A stretch of 49,405 nt of DNA from UBA5336 sp964506685 (GTDB taxonomy: Bacteria > Pseudomonadota > Alphaproteobacteria > Caulobacterales > Hyphomonadaceae), in the NCBI GenBank assembly GCA_964506685.1, contig CAZDMQ010000016.1, positions 1-49,405 of the forward strand, written 5' to 3'. Every line of letters begins with the position of its first letter. Within the stretch, counting starts at the first letter, position 1. The notes beneath the pieces are model-generated. The model did no database searches. It saw only the letters and a program-made list of their open reading frames with translations, and was not told the DNA's origin. Made by a program: the position numbers and the translations under genes. Shown one piece after another: positions 1-8,475 of this stretch.

Positions 1-408
1 ACAGCGGCCATGGTGAGCGTGGGGGCGTGGGCGCGGGAGCGCCCGCGGGCAAAGACGCCGGGTCCGTATCGGCGGTCACCGGCGGGGGAGACAGGGCGAG
101 CGGTGCCTGCGGCAGGGCGTCGGCCAGTGCTTCAGCAGGCGCAAGGAGAAGCCGGCGGAGTACGCCTTCGGCCGTTCGCAAGGCGCGGCGCACGGACCGG
201 CGTGCGTCCGGCAGCACGGCCTCCGTGCCCCGCACCGACGGGGCCAGCCAGTCGCCGACCCAACCCATGATGGCGGCAAGCTGGTCCCAGAGTGCAGATC
301 GTGCGGGATCGGAAGGGAGGTCGGCGTCGGTCACGGCCAGAAGTATCGCGCCGCGGGCGTCCGGTCGGATAGTGGGCGGCCACGGGCGCGGGCCGTTCCG
401 GTTTTCAC
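1..408 (-). CDS. Hypothetical protein, 3' end beyond the window
   Basis: An open minus-strand frame runs from a GTG at 406-408 to the left edge without a stop, giving about 136 residues. The translation opens VKTRNGPRPW and continues through ILLAVTDADL and an alanine/arginine-rich helical stretch (RSVRRALRTAEGVLRRLLLA) to a proline-rich tail. The composition looks protein-like, and the other frames here give arginine-rich nonsense. No family was recognised. The GTG start is the first plausible one but has only a weak purine stretch upstream, so the start is uncertain. The C-terminus lies outside the window. Confidence 0.45.
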
Positions 409-518
409 TCCGGTTTCAAGGTCAGGACGGCCCTGGAGACGCGCCGGAGGCGCCGGGGACAGACCGGTTCCTATCCGCCCGCACCCGGCAGGCCGCCCTT
501 AGGACCGGCGAACCCGAC

Positions 519-1403
519 CTAGCGCCGCATGGTAAAGCTGAGGCCGGCGAATTCCTCTTCGGTGCTCGCACCGCCATTGCGGTCGTGCCATTCCACCTCG
601 CGGCGGATATAGCTCAGCGACAATTCTCCGAGGCCGCGCTTCACGGAAAGGCCGGCCTGGACATCGCCAACGGTGACCTGGTCGGTCAGCGCCATGGCAC
701 CGGTAATGTTGGAGAAGCCGTGCTCGCCGGCCTTCCAGACCAGCGCTTCGCCATCCTGGCCCGCGAAGACATACCAGCTGTCGATCGCGACCTGTTCGCC
801 CCGCTGGTCGAAGCGGAAATCCTGGCCGACACGGACTTCGGCGCCGACCCGGCGGCTGGCGAACTGGCCCTCATTGTTGTACGCGACGCGCGGCGACAGG
901 CTGAGATCAAACCCCAGACCCGTGCTCGCGGACGGGGCGGCGAAGGCAATCTCCGCCGAAAACTCCTGGTCGGTGGTGAGCGGGCCGAGATAGGCCTGCA
1001 GGTTGCGCCGGCCTTCGAGCGCCTGGACGCCTTCGGCGCCAGACCAGTCGAGCCCGGTCAGGGCCGTGTCGGCAATGGGGCGCGGCGCGGTGATGGCGAA
1101 GGCCTCCATCAGCTCGACATCGCCCTCGGTCAGGGCGGCGGCATCGACGGTGGGCACCTGGGTCCGCTCCAGCAGTGAGGAGGCTTCGGCATGGATCAGG
1201 GCGCCATTGGCAAGACGGCTGCCGGTATCATCGCCCAGGGTGACGGCGGTGGCGAGGCGCTGGCCGTCGCTGAGTTCGCTGACAGCGGGTTCGGCGGCGT
1301 AATAAAGGGCGTTGGGCACGGAAGAATGGGTGCTGCACGCCTGGCAGATGAGTGAAAGTACACCGGTTGACGCTAGCAAGGCCATTTTGACGGTCGTCCC
1401 CAT
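519..1403 (-). CDS. Exported protein, probably outer-membrane beta-barrel-like
   Basis: This is a 294-residue protein with an N-terminal signal sequence (MGTTVKMALLASTGVLSLIC, then QACSTH). The ATG is preceded by a good Shine-Dalgarno (GGAAGGA, 6 nt away). The C-terminal half alternates polar and hydrophobic residues, as in short beta strands (VGAEVRVGQDFRF, VQAGLSVKRGLGELSLSYI), and ends with aromatic or hydrophobic residues before SFTMRR, which fits a barrel. It weakly recalls the lipid A deacylase LpxR (DUF2219) family, but the catalytic residues were not identified, so that is only a suggestion. The signal-region cysteine lacks a clean lipobox. The gene stands alone, downstream of nrdA on the same strand. 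Confidence 0.6.
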   Translation of the reverse strand: MGTTVKMALLASTGVLSLICQACSTHSSVPNALYYAAEPAVSELSDGQRLATAVTLGDDTGSRLANGALIHAEASSLLERTQVPTVDAAALTEGDVELMEAFAITAPRPIADTALTGLDWSGAEGVQALEGRRNLQAYLGPLTTDQEFSAEIAFAAPSASTGLGFDLSLSPRVAYNNEGQFASRRVGAEVRVGQDFRFDQRGEQVAIDSWYVFAGQDGEALVWKAGEHGFSNITGAMALTDQVTVGDVQAGLSVKRGLGELSLSYIRREVEWHDRNGGASTEEEFAGLSFTMRR

Positions 1404-1758
1404 GTCATTCCTTCCCCACGCTGCTTTACCTGTTGATACACCGTATTGAATTAAGACGGCCTGAACATATCACCATGGGCAGGGGGTGGGGAATGAGCGT
1501 TCCTTAATCTTCGCTTCTGCAACAAATTCGCGGGAAGTCCCCCGCAATTCCTTCACTGTAAAGGGGTTTCCCTTACTCCTTCAAAGTTGGCGCACTGCAT
1601 GTGCATTTACGGAACGATGGTGTTCCATTTCCCTTCCCTTTGCAAGACGGATGCCTGCTAACAGGCGAGTGGGAGCGCGGCAGCACGTGCGGCGGCGGCA
1701 CACCGCTGTGCGATGCGCCGCCGACGGTCCGGTTCGGGTGCCCCCTGGCGGGAGGGAC
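1404..1758. other. Intergenic region downstream of nrdA
   Basis: These 355 bases lie between the nrdA stop and the start of the exported-protein gene. The part near 1420-1640 is visibly less GC-rich than its surroundings and probably holds the promoter of the downstream gene. No convincing ORF was found. A nested hairpin at 1690-1723 is listed separately. Confidence 0.5.
1690..1723 (-). terminator. Nested hairpin downstream of nrdA
   Basis: Arms CGGCGGCG (1690-1697) and CGCCGCCG (1716-1723) are perfect complements. A second short stem (CACA/TGTG, 1699-1702 and 1707-1710) lies inside the loop. The structure sits about 36-70 nt past the nrdA stop. There is no T-tract, so it is not a classical intrinsic terminator; it may only protect the 3' end of the mRNA. 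Confidence 0.35.
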
Positions 1759-3633
1759 CTACTGGCAGGCGAGGCACTCTTCATAGTCGGTCTGCGGCGT
1801 CTGCAGGGTCTCTGCACGGACCCGTTCGGAACCGGCAAACGCGGCCCGCTGCACCGATTTGGAGCGGCAGTAATAGAGCGATTTCACGCCCCGTTCCCAC
1901 GCCGTCCAGTGCAGCATGTGCAGGTCCCACTTGTTGATGTCGCTCGGCAGGAAGAGGTTGAGCGACTGGGCCTGGCAGATGAAGGGCGTGCGGTCGGCCG
2001 CCAGTTCGACGATCCAGCGCTGGTCGATCTCGAAGGCCGTGCGGAAGATGGCCTTCTCGTCCTCGTTGAGGCAATCGAGGTGCTGCACCGAGCCCTCGTG
2101 TTCGAGGATCGAGGTCCAGATCTCGGGCACGTTCTCGCCCTTCTCGTCGAGCAGCGCCTCGAGGTGGCGGTTCTTGACGGTGAACGAGCCCGACAGGGTC
2201 TTGTGGGTGTAGACATTGGCCGGCACCGGTTCGATGCCTGCCGAGGTGCCGCCGCAGATGATCGAGATGGAGGCCGTCGGCGCGACGGCGATCTTGTGGG
2301 AGAAGCGCGCCATCATGCCGGCGTCCGCGGCATCCTCGCAGGGCCCGCGCTCCTTTGCCAGCTTCACCGAGGCGGCATCGGCGCCGCGGCGGATGTGCCG
2401 GAACATGGCATTGTTCCAGGACTTGGCCGGGGCACTTTCGAGCGGCACGCCCATGCCCTGCAGGAAGGAGTGGAAGCCCATCAGCCCGAGCCCGACCGAG
2501 CGTTCACGGCGTGCGGAATAGACCGCACGCTCCATTTCCGGAGGCGCGCGCTCGATGAAGTCCTCGAGGACATTGTCGAGGAAGCGGTAGACATCCTCGA
2601 GGAAGCACTCATCATCCTTCCATTCGAGGAACTTCTCGGCATTCAGCGAAGACAGGCAGCACACCGCCGTGCGGTCATTGCCGAGATGGTCCATGCCGGT
2701 CGGCAGGGTGATTTCCGAGCAGAGATTGGACTGGCGGACCTTGAGGCCGAGCTTCTTCTGGTGTGCCGGCATGGCATTGTTCACCGTGTCGACGAACAGC
2801 AGGTAGGGCTCGCCGGTCTGGATGCGCAGCTCGAGGATCTTCTGCCAGAGCCGGCGGGCATTGACGGTGCGCAGCACCTCGCCGGTCTTGGGGCTGCGCA
2901 GGCCGAACTCGGCATCGGTGCGCACCGCCTCCATGAACTCGTCGGTGATGTTCAGCCCGTGGTGCAGGTTCAGGGACTTCCGGTTGAAGTCGCCCGACGG
3001 CTTACGGATCTCGAGGAACTCCTCGATTTCCGGGTGGTGGATGTCGAGGTAGCAGGCGGCCGAGCCGCGGCGCAGCGACCCCTGCGAGATGGCGAGGGTG
3101 AGGCTGTCCATGACGCGGATGAAGGGGATGATGCCCGAGGTCTGTCCGTTCTGGCCGACCTTCTCGCCGATCGAGCGGACATTGCCCCAATAGGTCCCGA
3201 TGCCGCCGCCATTCGAGGCGAGCCAGACATTCTCGTTCCACGTCTCGACGATGCCATCCAGCGAATCGCCGACCTGGTTGAGGAAGCACGAGATCGGCAG
3301 GCCGCGATCGGCCCCGCCATTGGAGAGCACCGGGGTCGCTGGCATGAACCAGAGGTTGGACATGTAGTCGTACAGGCGCTGGGCATGGGCCTGGTCGTCG
3401 GCATAGGCCGAGGCGACGCGGGCGAACATGTCCTGGTAGTTCTCGCCGGGCAGCAGGTACCGGTCCCGCAGCGTGACCTTGCCGAATTCCGTGAGATTGG
3501 CATCCCGGGCGGGATCGGTTTCGACGCCGATCCCGTCGATCACCTTGAGATGCTCGCCGCCTGTGCGTGTCTTCGGCTTACCCCGCCGGATCTGTAGATT
3601 CTTGGACTGTTTCATCGCCTCGGACGCGGACAT
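1759..3633 (-). CDS. nrdA: Ribonucleoside-diphosphate reductase, class Ia large (alpha) subunit
   Basis: Reduces ribonucleoside diphosphates to deoxyribonucleotides in the cytoplasm, together with a radical-generating NrdB subunit that is not in this window. The 624-residue protein shows the catalytic set. C116 in LPISCFLNQ pairs with C325/326 in AVCCLSSLN. N303, C305 and E307 lie in SNLCSEITL. The radical-transfer tyrosine pair is in SLYYCRS, and the C-terminal redox tail is ECLACQ. At 624 residues it is much shorter than E. coli NrdA (761). The N-terminus goes almost directly into the catalytic region, so the ATP-cone activity domain appears to be missing. ATG start at 3631-3633 with GAGGGG upstream. 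A tandem NrdR operator lies 87-133 bp upstream. Confidence 0.95.
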   Translation of the reverse strand: MSASEAMKQSKNLQIRRGKPKTRTGGEHLKVIDGIGVETDPARDANLTEFGKVTLRDRYLLPGENYQDMFARVASAYADDQAHAQRLYDYMSNLWFMPATPVLSNGGADRGLPISCFLNQVGDSLDGIVETWNENVWLASNGGGIGTYWGNVRSIGEKVGQNGQTSGIIPFIRVMDSLTLAISQGSLRRGSAACYLDIHHPEIEEFLEIRKPSGDFNRKSLNLHHGLNITDEFMEAVRTDAEFGLRSPKTGEVLRTVNARRLWQKILELRIQTGEPYLLFVDTVNNAMPAHQKKLGLKVRQSNLCSEITLPTGMDHLGNDRTAVCCLSSLNAEKFLEWKDDECFLEDVYRFLDNVLEDFIERAPPEMERAVYSARRERSVGLGLMGFHSFLQGMGVPLESAPAKSWNNAMFRHIRRGADAASVKLAKERGPCEDAADAGMMARFSHKIAVAPTASISIICGGTSAGIEPVPANVYTHKTLSGSFTVKNRHLEALLDEKGENVPEIWTSILEHEGSVQHLDCLNEDEKAIFRTAFEIDQRWIVELAADRTPFICQAQSLNLFLPSDINKWDLHMLHWTAWERGVKSLYYCRSKSVQRAAFAGSERVRAETLQTPQTDYEECLACQ

Positions 3634-3719
3634 GGACCGGACCCCTCAATCAAGCTTACACCATACGGCAACACAACCTGCTCCGCCCCTGGCATTCATA
3701 TGGGGTCTCCCCCGACAAA

Positions 3720-3766
3720 ACGCCATATGCGGTGCCAACTTCGTCACCTGACACAACATATTGTGG
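3720..3766 (-). promoter_or_regulatory. Tandem NrdR boxes upstream of nrdA
   Basis: Two imperfect 16-bp palindromes, ACGCCATATGCGGTGC (3720-3735) and ACACAACATATTGTGG (3751-3766), fit the NrdR box pattern (ACAC, AT-rich core, GTGT). Their centres are 31 bp apart, three helical turns, which is the arrangement NrdR needs for cooperative binding. They lie upstream of the nrdA start, so NrdR repression under high dNTP or (d)ATP is expected. The downstream box matches more weakly. Confidence 0.75.
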
Positions 3767-4093
3767 CCTATTGGTTAATCGCCCGTCAACGCCGCAAACC
3801 GGCAGGACACGGAGGAAAACCGTGGAAACAGGGTTACCCGATTCTTAACGGCCCCGTCATCAAAGGCGTCCCGGACGGAACCGCAACATGGGCGCCCCGG
3901 GCATCAAACCTGTGCATCAGCTGCAGCACCGGCGACCTTCCCCTCGGGCATGCCCGAAGGGGGACAAGCGGAGGGCGGGTCCCGCATCGCGATTCGTCCC
4001 GGGCGCATGCGACTCGCGGCGCGGCGGGGCGACTCGCGGTGAGGACAGACAAGGCGAGGTCAGGCCAGCGCGCGCAAGACGCGCGGGGGGCTT
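3767..4093. other. Intergenic region between nrdA promoter and a secreted-protein gene
   Basis: These 327 bases have no convincing ORF. A short GC hairpin (GCGCGC/GCGCG around 4069-4088), just past the stop of the neighbouring minus-strand gene, could help end its transcript. A GATTC (GANTC, the CcrM methylation motif of this class) occurs near 3839. Nothing else stood out. Confidence 0.4.
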
Positions 4094-5491
4094 TCACCGC
4101 ACCCGTGCGGCGTAGACGATCTCTGCCGATGGAAAGTCGCTGCCCACCGCACCGGCCATGCGCCCCCCGAGCGCAAAGCGGACATGGGTCACCAGCGAAT
4201 CGGTGCCCTCGCCATCGGGGACGGGCACGTAGCTGAAATCGATGCCATCGGTCGAGAAGCTGACATCGTCGGTCATGTCGGCCGGCCCGCCCCAGTCGAG
4301 CGAAAGGTTGCTGGGAATGGCGCCGTCCACCAGCGTGAAGGCCCCTGCCCCGCTGACGATGAGGCGGACTTCGGTTGGCAACACATCGGTCAGCACGATC
4401 GAGCCATCATCGACCGCGATCCCGCGATTCTCGAGACCGATGGCATAGCGGGCCGTCGATCCCGGTGTCGCGAAGGGCGTCGGCGCCCCCGAGCCATCCT
4501 CGATGATGGCGACCGACTTGCTGGCCCTGAGGTCGGCCGCGCAACTGAAGCTGCTGGTACTGGTGACGGACACGTCGGGGGCGATGCACTGGGCCCCGCG
4601 CAGGGCGAAATTCGCTGAGGAGAGGTCCTGCCAGGGGCCGCCGGGGGCGCGGGCCTGGAAGCCGACCGCGCCGTCGCAGCAGCCCTCGAACCCCAGCGCC
4701 TCGAAACGGTGCCAGCCCGGTGCCAGCGCGATGCTGCCCGACAGCGTTTCGCCGGTGTTGGCAAAGCTGAGGTTCCACCAAAGGTCATCATTCCAGTCTT
4801 CCTCAAGCGCGGTGTCGCCGACGTAGAGATGCCCGCCCGCCCCGAAATCGGCACCATAGCGGAATGACCAGGTCCCCGCCGTCGCCGGCGTGACCTCGAG
4901 CACGGCACTGACGCACCAACCGAAGTTGCCACCCGATCCCCCCAGCGAGCGGTTGGTGAAGCCGGAAATCGAGGAATAGACCGCGTCGGAAACATCGGTC
5001 CCGGCGGCGAAGGCGGCCAGTGCGCTCGCCGCATCGGTCGGGTCGGCGGTGGAGGCCCGGCTGCGCAGGCGGACGCCTGGCGTCGGAAAGACCGCCGGCG
5101 CATCGCTGGCCGCGGCGACGGCCGTATTGCCGAACAGGAGATCGAAACTGGCCGACGCATTCGGCGCAATCGCGGCGGGACGCATATAGACGGTTGCCGT
5201 TCCGGCAGCCGGGTCCCAGGCCGTCACGGCGAAATCGACGGGATCGCCCGTGCTGGTCTCAACGACGCGGACATCGTCACCGGCGGGCGTGTGGGTGTAG
5301 CCCGCCGGGAAATCCCCCGGGCCGAGATCGATCCGGATTTCCTCGGAATAGCCCGAAGGCCCGGCCGTGAACGAGATCGTCGTGCTGTACCCCCAGTCGC
5401 AGTTCTGTCCGTGCGCCATGCCGGCGAACAGGACGTACAACAGCAGGATGGCGACAGCCCGGCCACTCTGGCAGGCAAGGCGAAACAGCAT
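4094..5491 (-). CDS. Secreted multi-domain protein (DUF2341-like, PA14-like, DUF11-like)
   Basis: A 465-residue exported protein. The signal peptide (GRAVAILLLYVLFAGMAHGQ) puts the likely start at the ATG at 5489-5491; the frame extends further upstream only through a TTG. After the signal comes a roughly 110-residue beta domain ending in SFDLLFGN that resembles DUF2341. Next is a region with the look of a PA14-type module (GGHLYVGDTALEEDW, GWHRFEALGFEGCCDGAVGF). The C-terminal region (ARYAIGLENRGIAVDDGSIVLTD) resembles the DUF11/conserved-repeat domain of surface proteins. There is no C-terminal membrane anchor. The role is unknown; the modules suggest binding to carbohydrate or cell-surface material. 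It starts 35 nt after lpd and may be read through from the bkd operon. Confidence 0.65.
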   Translation of the reverse strand: MLFRLACQSGRAVAILLLYVLFAGMAHGQNCDWGYSTTISFTAGPSGYSEEIRIDLGPGDFPAGYTHTPAGDDVRVVETSTGDPVDFAVTAWDPAAGTATVYMRPAAIAPNASASFDLLFGNTAVAAASDAPAVFPTPGVRLRSRASTADPTDAASALAAFAAGTDVSDAVYSSISGFTNRSLGGSGGNFGWCVSAVLEVTPATAGTWSFRYGADFGAGGHLYVGDTALEEDWNDDLWWNLSFANTGETLSGSIALAPGWHRFEALGFEGCCDGAVGFQARAPGGPWQDLSSANFALRGAQCIAPDVSVTSTSSFSCAADLRASKSVAIIEDGSGAPTPFATPGSTARYAIGLENRGIAVDDGSIVLTDVLPTEVRLIVSGAGAFTLVDGAIPSNLSLDWGGPADMTDDVSFSTDGIDFSYVPVPDGEGTDSLVTHVRFALGGRMAGAVGSDFPSAEIVYAARVR

Positions 5492-5525
5492 GCGCAAGAG
5501 CTGCTGGTTTCGCGTGAATGAACGC

Positions 5526-6950
5526 TTAACGCGCCGCGATATGGATCGGCTGGCCAAGCGCGGCGAGGACCGATTCGGCGGTGGCCTCGGTCAGGGTCGG
5601 GTGGACATGTATGGTCTGGGCAATGTCCTCGAGCACGGCGCCCATCTCCATGGCGAGCGCAAATTCGCCTGACAGCTCGGCCACATGCGTGCCGACCGCA
5701 TGAATGCCGAGAATCACATGGTCGGATTTGCGCGCGGTGATGCGCACGAAGCCCTTCGTGTCGGCCTCCATCGAGAGTGCGCGGCCGGACGCCGCCATCG
5801 GGAACTTTCCGACAATGACCTCCTCGCCAGCATCCTTCGCCTCGTCCGGGGAAAGCCCGCAGCTGACGATTTCCGGCTCGGTGAAGCAGACCGCCGCAAT
5901 GGCGCGCGGATCGAAGCGACGCCTGTGGCCGGCAATGACCTCGGCAGCGGCCTCGCCCATGGCCGTGGCCCGATGGGCGAGCATCGGCTCGCCGGTGATG
6001 TCACCAACGGCGAAAACGCCCCGCATGGCCGTCTCACAGCGGTCATTCACGGCGATGAAGGGGCCGGCCATGTCGAGCCCCATGGTTTCGAGCCCCCAGC
6101 CCTCAGTCCGTGGCCTGCGGCCCACGGCAACAAGGATCCGGTCCGCCCGGCAGCTCCGGGCCTTGCCGTCCGCATCCTCGAATTTCAGGACCGGTTTGCC
6201 CTTCACCATACCCTTGCCCGTCGCCTTTGCGCCGAGATGGACGTCGATGCCTCGTGCCTTCAGCCAATGGGCGACGGGCCGGGTGAGGTCGGCGTCATAG
6301 GCGGGCAGGATACGGTCGGCCATTTCGACAAAGGTGACCTTCGCGCCCAGCCGGGCGAAGGCGGTACCGAGCTCGAGCCCGATATAGCCCGCGCCAATCA
6401 CGGCAAGCGTCTCGGGCACCTCGTCGAGATCGAGCGCGCCGGTGGAGCTGATGACCGTATCGTCAAAGGGCAGGAAGGGCAGTTCGGTTTCCGCACTGCC
6501 CGTCGCGAGGATGACCGTCTCGGCGCGGATCTCCAGCGGGCCATTGGCCGTGTCGACCGTGCAGTGCTTTGCCGTGGAGAACCTCGCCCAGCCTTCGACA
6601 TGGCGGACGCCCGCCGCCTTGAGCAGGCCGGCCACACCCGTTGAAAGCTGGTCGACAATACCGTCCTTCCAGCCGCGAAGGCCGGCCATGTCGAGGGTCG
6701 GGGCGGCCTTGAGGCTGATCCCCATATGGCCGGCCTCGCCGGTGGCATGGGCGCTCATCTCGTCAAGTTTCGCTGCCGCGTGAATGATCGCCTTAGACGG
6801 GATGCAACCGCGGATGAGGCAAGTGCCGCCGAGCCGGCCAGCCTCGACCAGCACCGTGTCCAGGCCGAGCTGGCCGGCGCGGATCGCAGCGGGATAGCCG
6901 CCCGGGCCACCGCCGATGACGAGGGTGTGGCAGGTAAGGGATTGGGTCAT
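5526..6950 (-). CDS. lpdA: Dihydrolipoyl dehydrogenase (E3)
   Basis: A 474-residue flavoprotein that reoxidises the dihydrolipoyl arm of the E2 subunit using NAD+. It has the N-terminal FAD dinucleotide fold (VIGGGPGGYPAA), the redox disulfide C44/C49 in GGTCLIRGCIPSKA, the NAD-binding fold (VIGAGYIGLELG) and the C-terminal acid-base motif HVHPTLTEATAE of the dimer interface. It is the last gene of the branched-chain keto-acid dehydrogenase cluster, so it most likely serves that complex, though E3 can be shared. Its ATG overlaps the stop of a small unknown ORF by 4 nt (ATGA), a sign of translational coupling. Confidence 0.95.
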   Translation of the reverse strand: MTQSLTCHTLVIGGGPGGYPAAIRAGQLGLDTVLVEAGRLGGTCLIRGCIPSKAIIHAAAKLDEMSAHATGEAGHMGISLKAAPTLDMAGLRGWKDGIVDQLSTGVAGLLKAAGVRHVEGWARFSTAKHCTVDTANGPLEIRAETVILATGSAETELPFLPFDDTVISSTGALDLDEVPETLAVIGAGYIGLELGTAFARLGAKVTFVEMADRILPAYDADLTRPVAHWLKARGIDVHLGAKATGKGMVKGKPVLKFEDADGKARSCRADRILVAVGRRPRTEGWGLETMGLDMAGPFIAVNDRCETAMRGVFAVGDITGEPMLAHRATAMGEAAAEVIAGHRRRFDPRAIAAVCFTEPEIVSCGLSPDEAKDAGEEVIVGKFPMAASGRALSMEADTKGFVRITARKSDHVILGIHAVGTHVAELSGEFALAMEMGAVLEDIAQTIHVHPTLTEATAESVLAALGQPIHIAAR

Positions 6951-7180
6951 GGGTCTGTCAGCTTCGTCTTCATTCCGGATCCCAACGATTTCGACCGCGA
7001 GCGAACCGGCCCCATGAGGTCGCGGACAGTTCCGGGGCGATCAGCGCGACCGTCGTCTTGAAAGGCGACCTCGAAATCGCGCGTTTCCGGCACCTTCTGT
7101 TCGGACGGGTACTTTGGCACTCTGAGCTCCATTGTCATTTCGCTCCGCAAAGTCATGCCGGCGGCGGATGCCAACATCAC
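6947..7180 (-). CDS. Small unknown protein between E2 and E3 genes
   Basis: A 77-codon frame fills the gap between the E2 and E3 genes exactly. Its GTG at 7178-7180 overlaps the E2 stop (GTGA), with an ATG in the next codon. Its stop overlaps the lpd start (ATGA). The C-terminal part, from MELRVPKYPSEQKVPETRDF onward, looks soluble and protein-like, so the real product could start at the internal ATG of that stretch, about 60 residues long. No family was recognised. Perfect coupling on both sides is the main support. It could be an accessory or structural factor of the complex. Confidence 0.55.
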   Translation of the reverse strand: MMLASAAGMTLRSEMTMELRVPKYPSEQKVPETRDFEVAFQDDGRADRPGTVRDLMGPVRSRSKSLGSGMKTKLTDP

Positions 7181-8475
7181 ATGAACAACCGGGCTGGGGT
7201 TTCGATCCGGGCGCGGATCTTCTGGACCAGCCGGGCGGCCTCGTAGCCGTCGACGATGCGATGGTCGAAGCTGGAGGAGAGGTTCATGAACAGGCGGGGG
7301 ACCACCCGGCCGGCGCCGTCGAAGACCGGCCGTTCCTGGATCTTGTTGACCCCGATGATCGCGGTCTCCGGCACATTCAGCAGCGGTGTGGTCACAACGC
7401 CGCCCATGGCACCGAGCGAGGTGATCGTGATCGACGAGCCCGAAAGCTCGTCACGGGACGCGGTGCCGGTGCGCGCTGCATCTGAGAGGCGGGCGATCTC
7501 GCCGGCCATCTGCCAGATGTCCATCGCCTCGGCATGGCGCAGGACCGGGACCACAAGGCCGCGCTCGGTCGCGGTGGCGATGCCGATATGGGCGGCCTCG
7601 AACGTGGTCAGCGTTTCGGCCCCGGCATCGTAATGGGCGTTGGCCTGGGGCACGTCGGGCAATGCGCGGGTGAGCGCGGTGGCGAGGAAGGGCAGCAGGG
7701 TGAGCTTCGGCTGGCCATCGGCGCGGTCGGCGTTGAGGGCGCGGCGCAGCGCCTCGAGTTCGGTGACGTCCACCTCCTCGACATAGGTGATCATGGGCAC
7801 GGACCAGGCCGCCTGCATGTTGCCGGCGATCTTGCGGCGCAGGCCGATGACCTTTTCCTCTGTCACACCGGTGCGCGGGGTGCGGGACGGGCCAGCCGGA
7901 CCGGCCTCGGAGGGAACGTGCGTCTTCGCGATGAGCCGGCCGCCGGCAGCGGCAAAATCCTCGAGGTCCTCGCGCAGGATGCGGCCGGCGGGCCCGGTGC
8001 CGGGTACGGCGGCGAGGTCGATGTCGAGCTCCAGCGCCCGGGCGCGGACGGCGGGGCTGGCAAGGGGCCTGGCACCGGCGGGGCGGGCCGGGGCGGCCAC
8101 TTGCGGCGGCGAGGCGGGCGCAGGTTTTGCAGCGGTCTTCCCGGCGGGGGGCGCCGGATCGGAGGCCTGGGCCGCATCTGCTGCGGGTGCTGGCGCTGGC
8201 GCTGGCAGTTCTGAGTCTGCGGCGGCGGGACGGCCGGCCGGGCGGATCTCGATGATCGGCGTGCCGACCGCGACCACGTCGCCGGGCTGCCCATGCAGGG
8301 CGATGACCTCGCCACCGAGCGGGGCCGGGATCTCCACGGTCGCCTTGTCGGTCATGACATCAACAAGGTCCTGGTCCTCCTCGACCCGGTCACCGACCGC
8401 GACATGCCAGGCGACGATCTCGGCCTCGACCACGCCCTCGCCGACATCGGGCATCGTGATGGTATGCGTGCTCAT
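7177..8475 (-). CDS. bkdB: Branched-chain 2-oxo-acid dehydrogenase E2 (lipoyl acyltransferase)
   Basis: The 432-residue core subunit transfers the acyl group from E1 to coenzyme A. Residues 1-80 form a lipoyl domain with the lipoylated K44 in MTDKATVEI. An Ala/Pro linker follows, then an E3/E1-binding domain (ASPAVRARALELDIDLAAVP) and the C-terminal catalytic domain. The DHRxxDG active-site motif (SFDHRIVDGYEAA) lies near the C-terminus. The start at 8473-8475 (MSTHTITMPDVGEG) overlaps the E1beta stop by 4 nt; the frame stays open further upstream, but lipoyl domains begin at this point. The neighbours make the branched-chain substrate assignment more likely than pyruvate or 2-oxoglutarate. 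Confidence 0.92.
   Translation of the reverse strand: MSTHTITMPDVGEGVVEAEIVAWHVAVGDRVEEDQDLVDVMTDKATVEIPAPLGGEVIALHGQPGDVVAVGTPIIEIRPAGRPAAADSELPAPAPAPAADAAQASDPAPPAGKTAAKPAPASPPQVAAPARPAGARPLASPAVRARALELDIDLAAVPGTGPAGRILREDLEDFAAAGGRLIAKTHVPSEAGPAGPSRTPRTGVTEEKVIGLRRKIAGNMQAAWSVPMITYVEEVDVTELEALRRALNADRADGQPKLTLLPFLATALTRALPDVPQANAHYDAGAETLTTFEAAHIGIATATERGLVVPVLRHAEAMDIWQMAGEIARLSDAARTGTASRDELSGSSITITSLGAMGGVVTTPLLNVPETAIIGVNKIQERPVFDGAGRVVPRLFMNLSSSFDHRIVDGYEAARLVQKIRARIETPARLFM

Noticed and set aside
1486..3597. 703-codon open frame antisense to nrdA
   Set aside because: It mirrors the nrdA codons, has no ribosome-binding site, and the translation looks like the antisense of a GC-rich gene.
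3834..4097. 87-codon minus-strand ORF between nrdA and the secreted protein
   Set aside because: No Shine-Dalgarno and composition typical of random GC-rich DNA.
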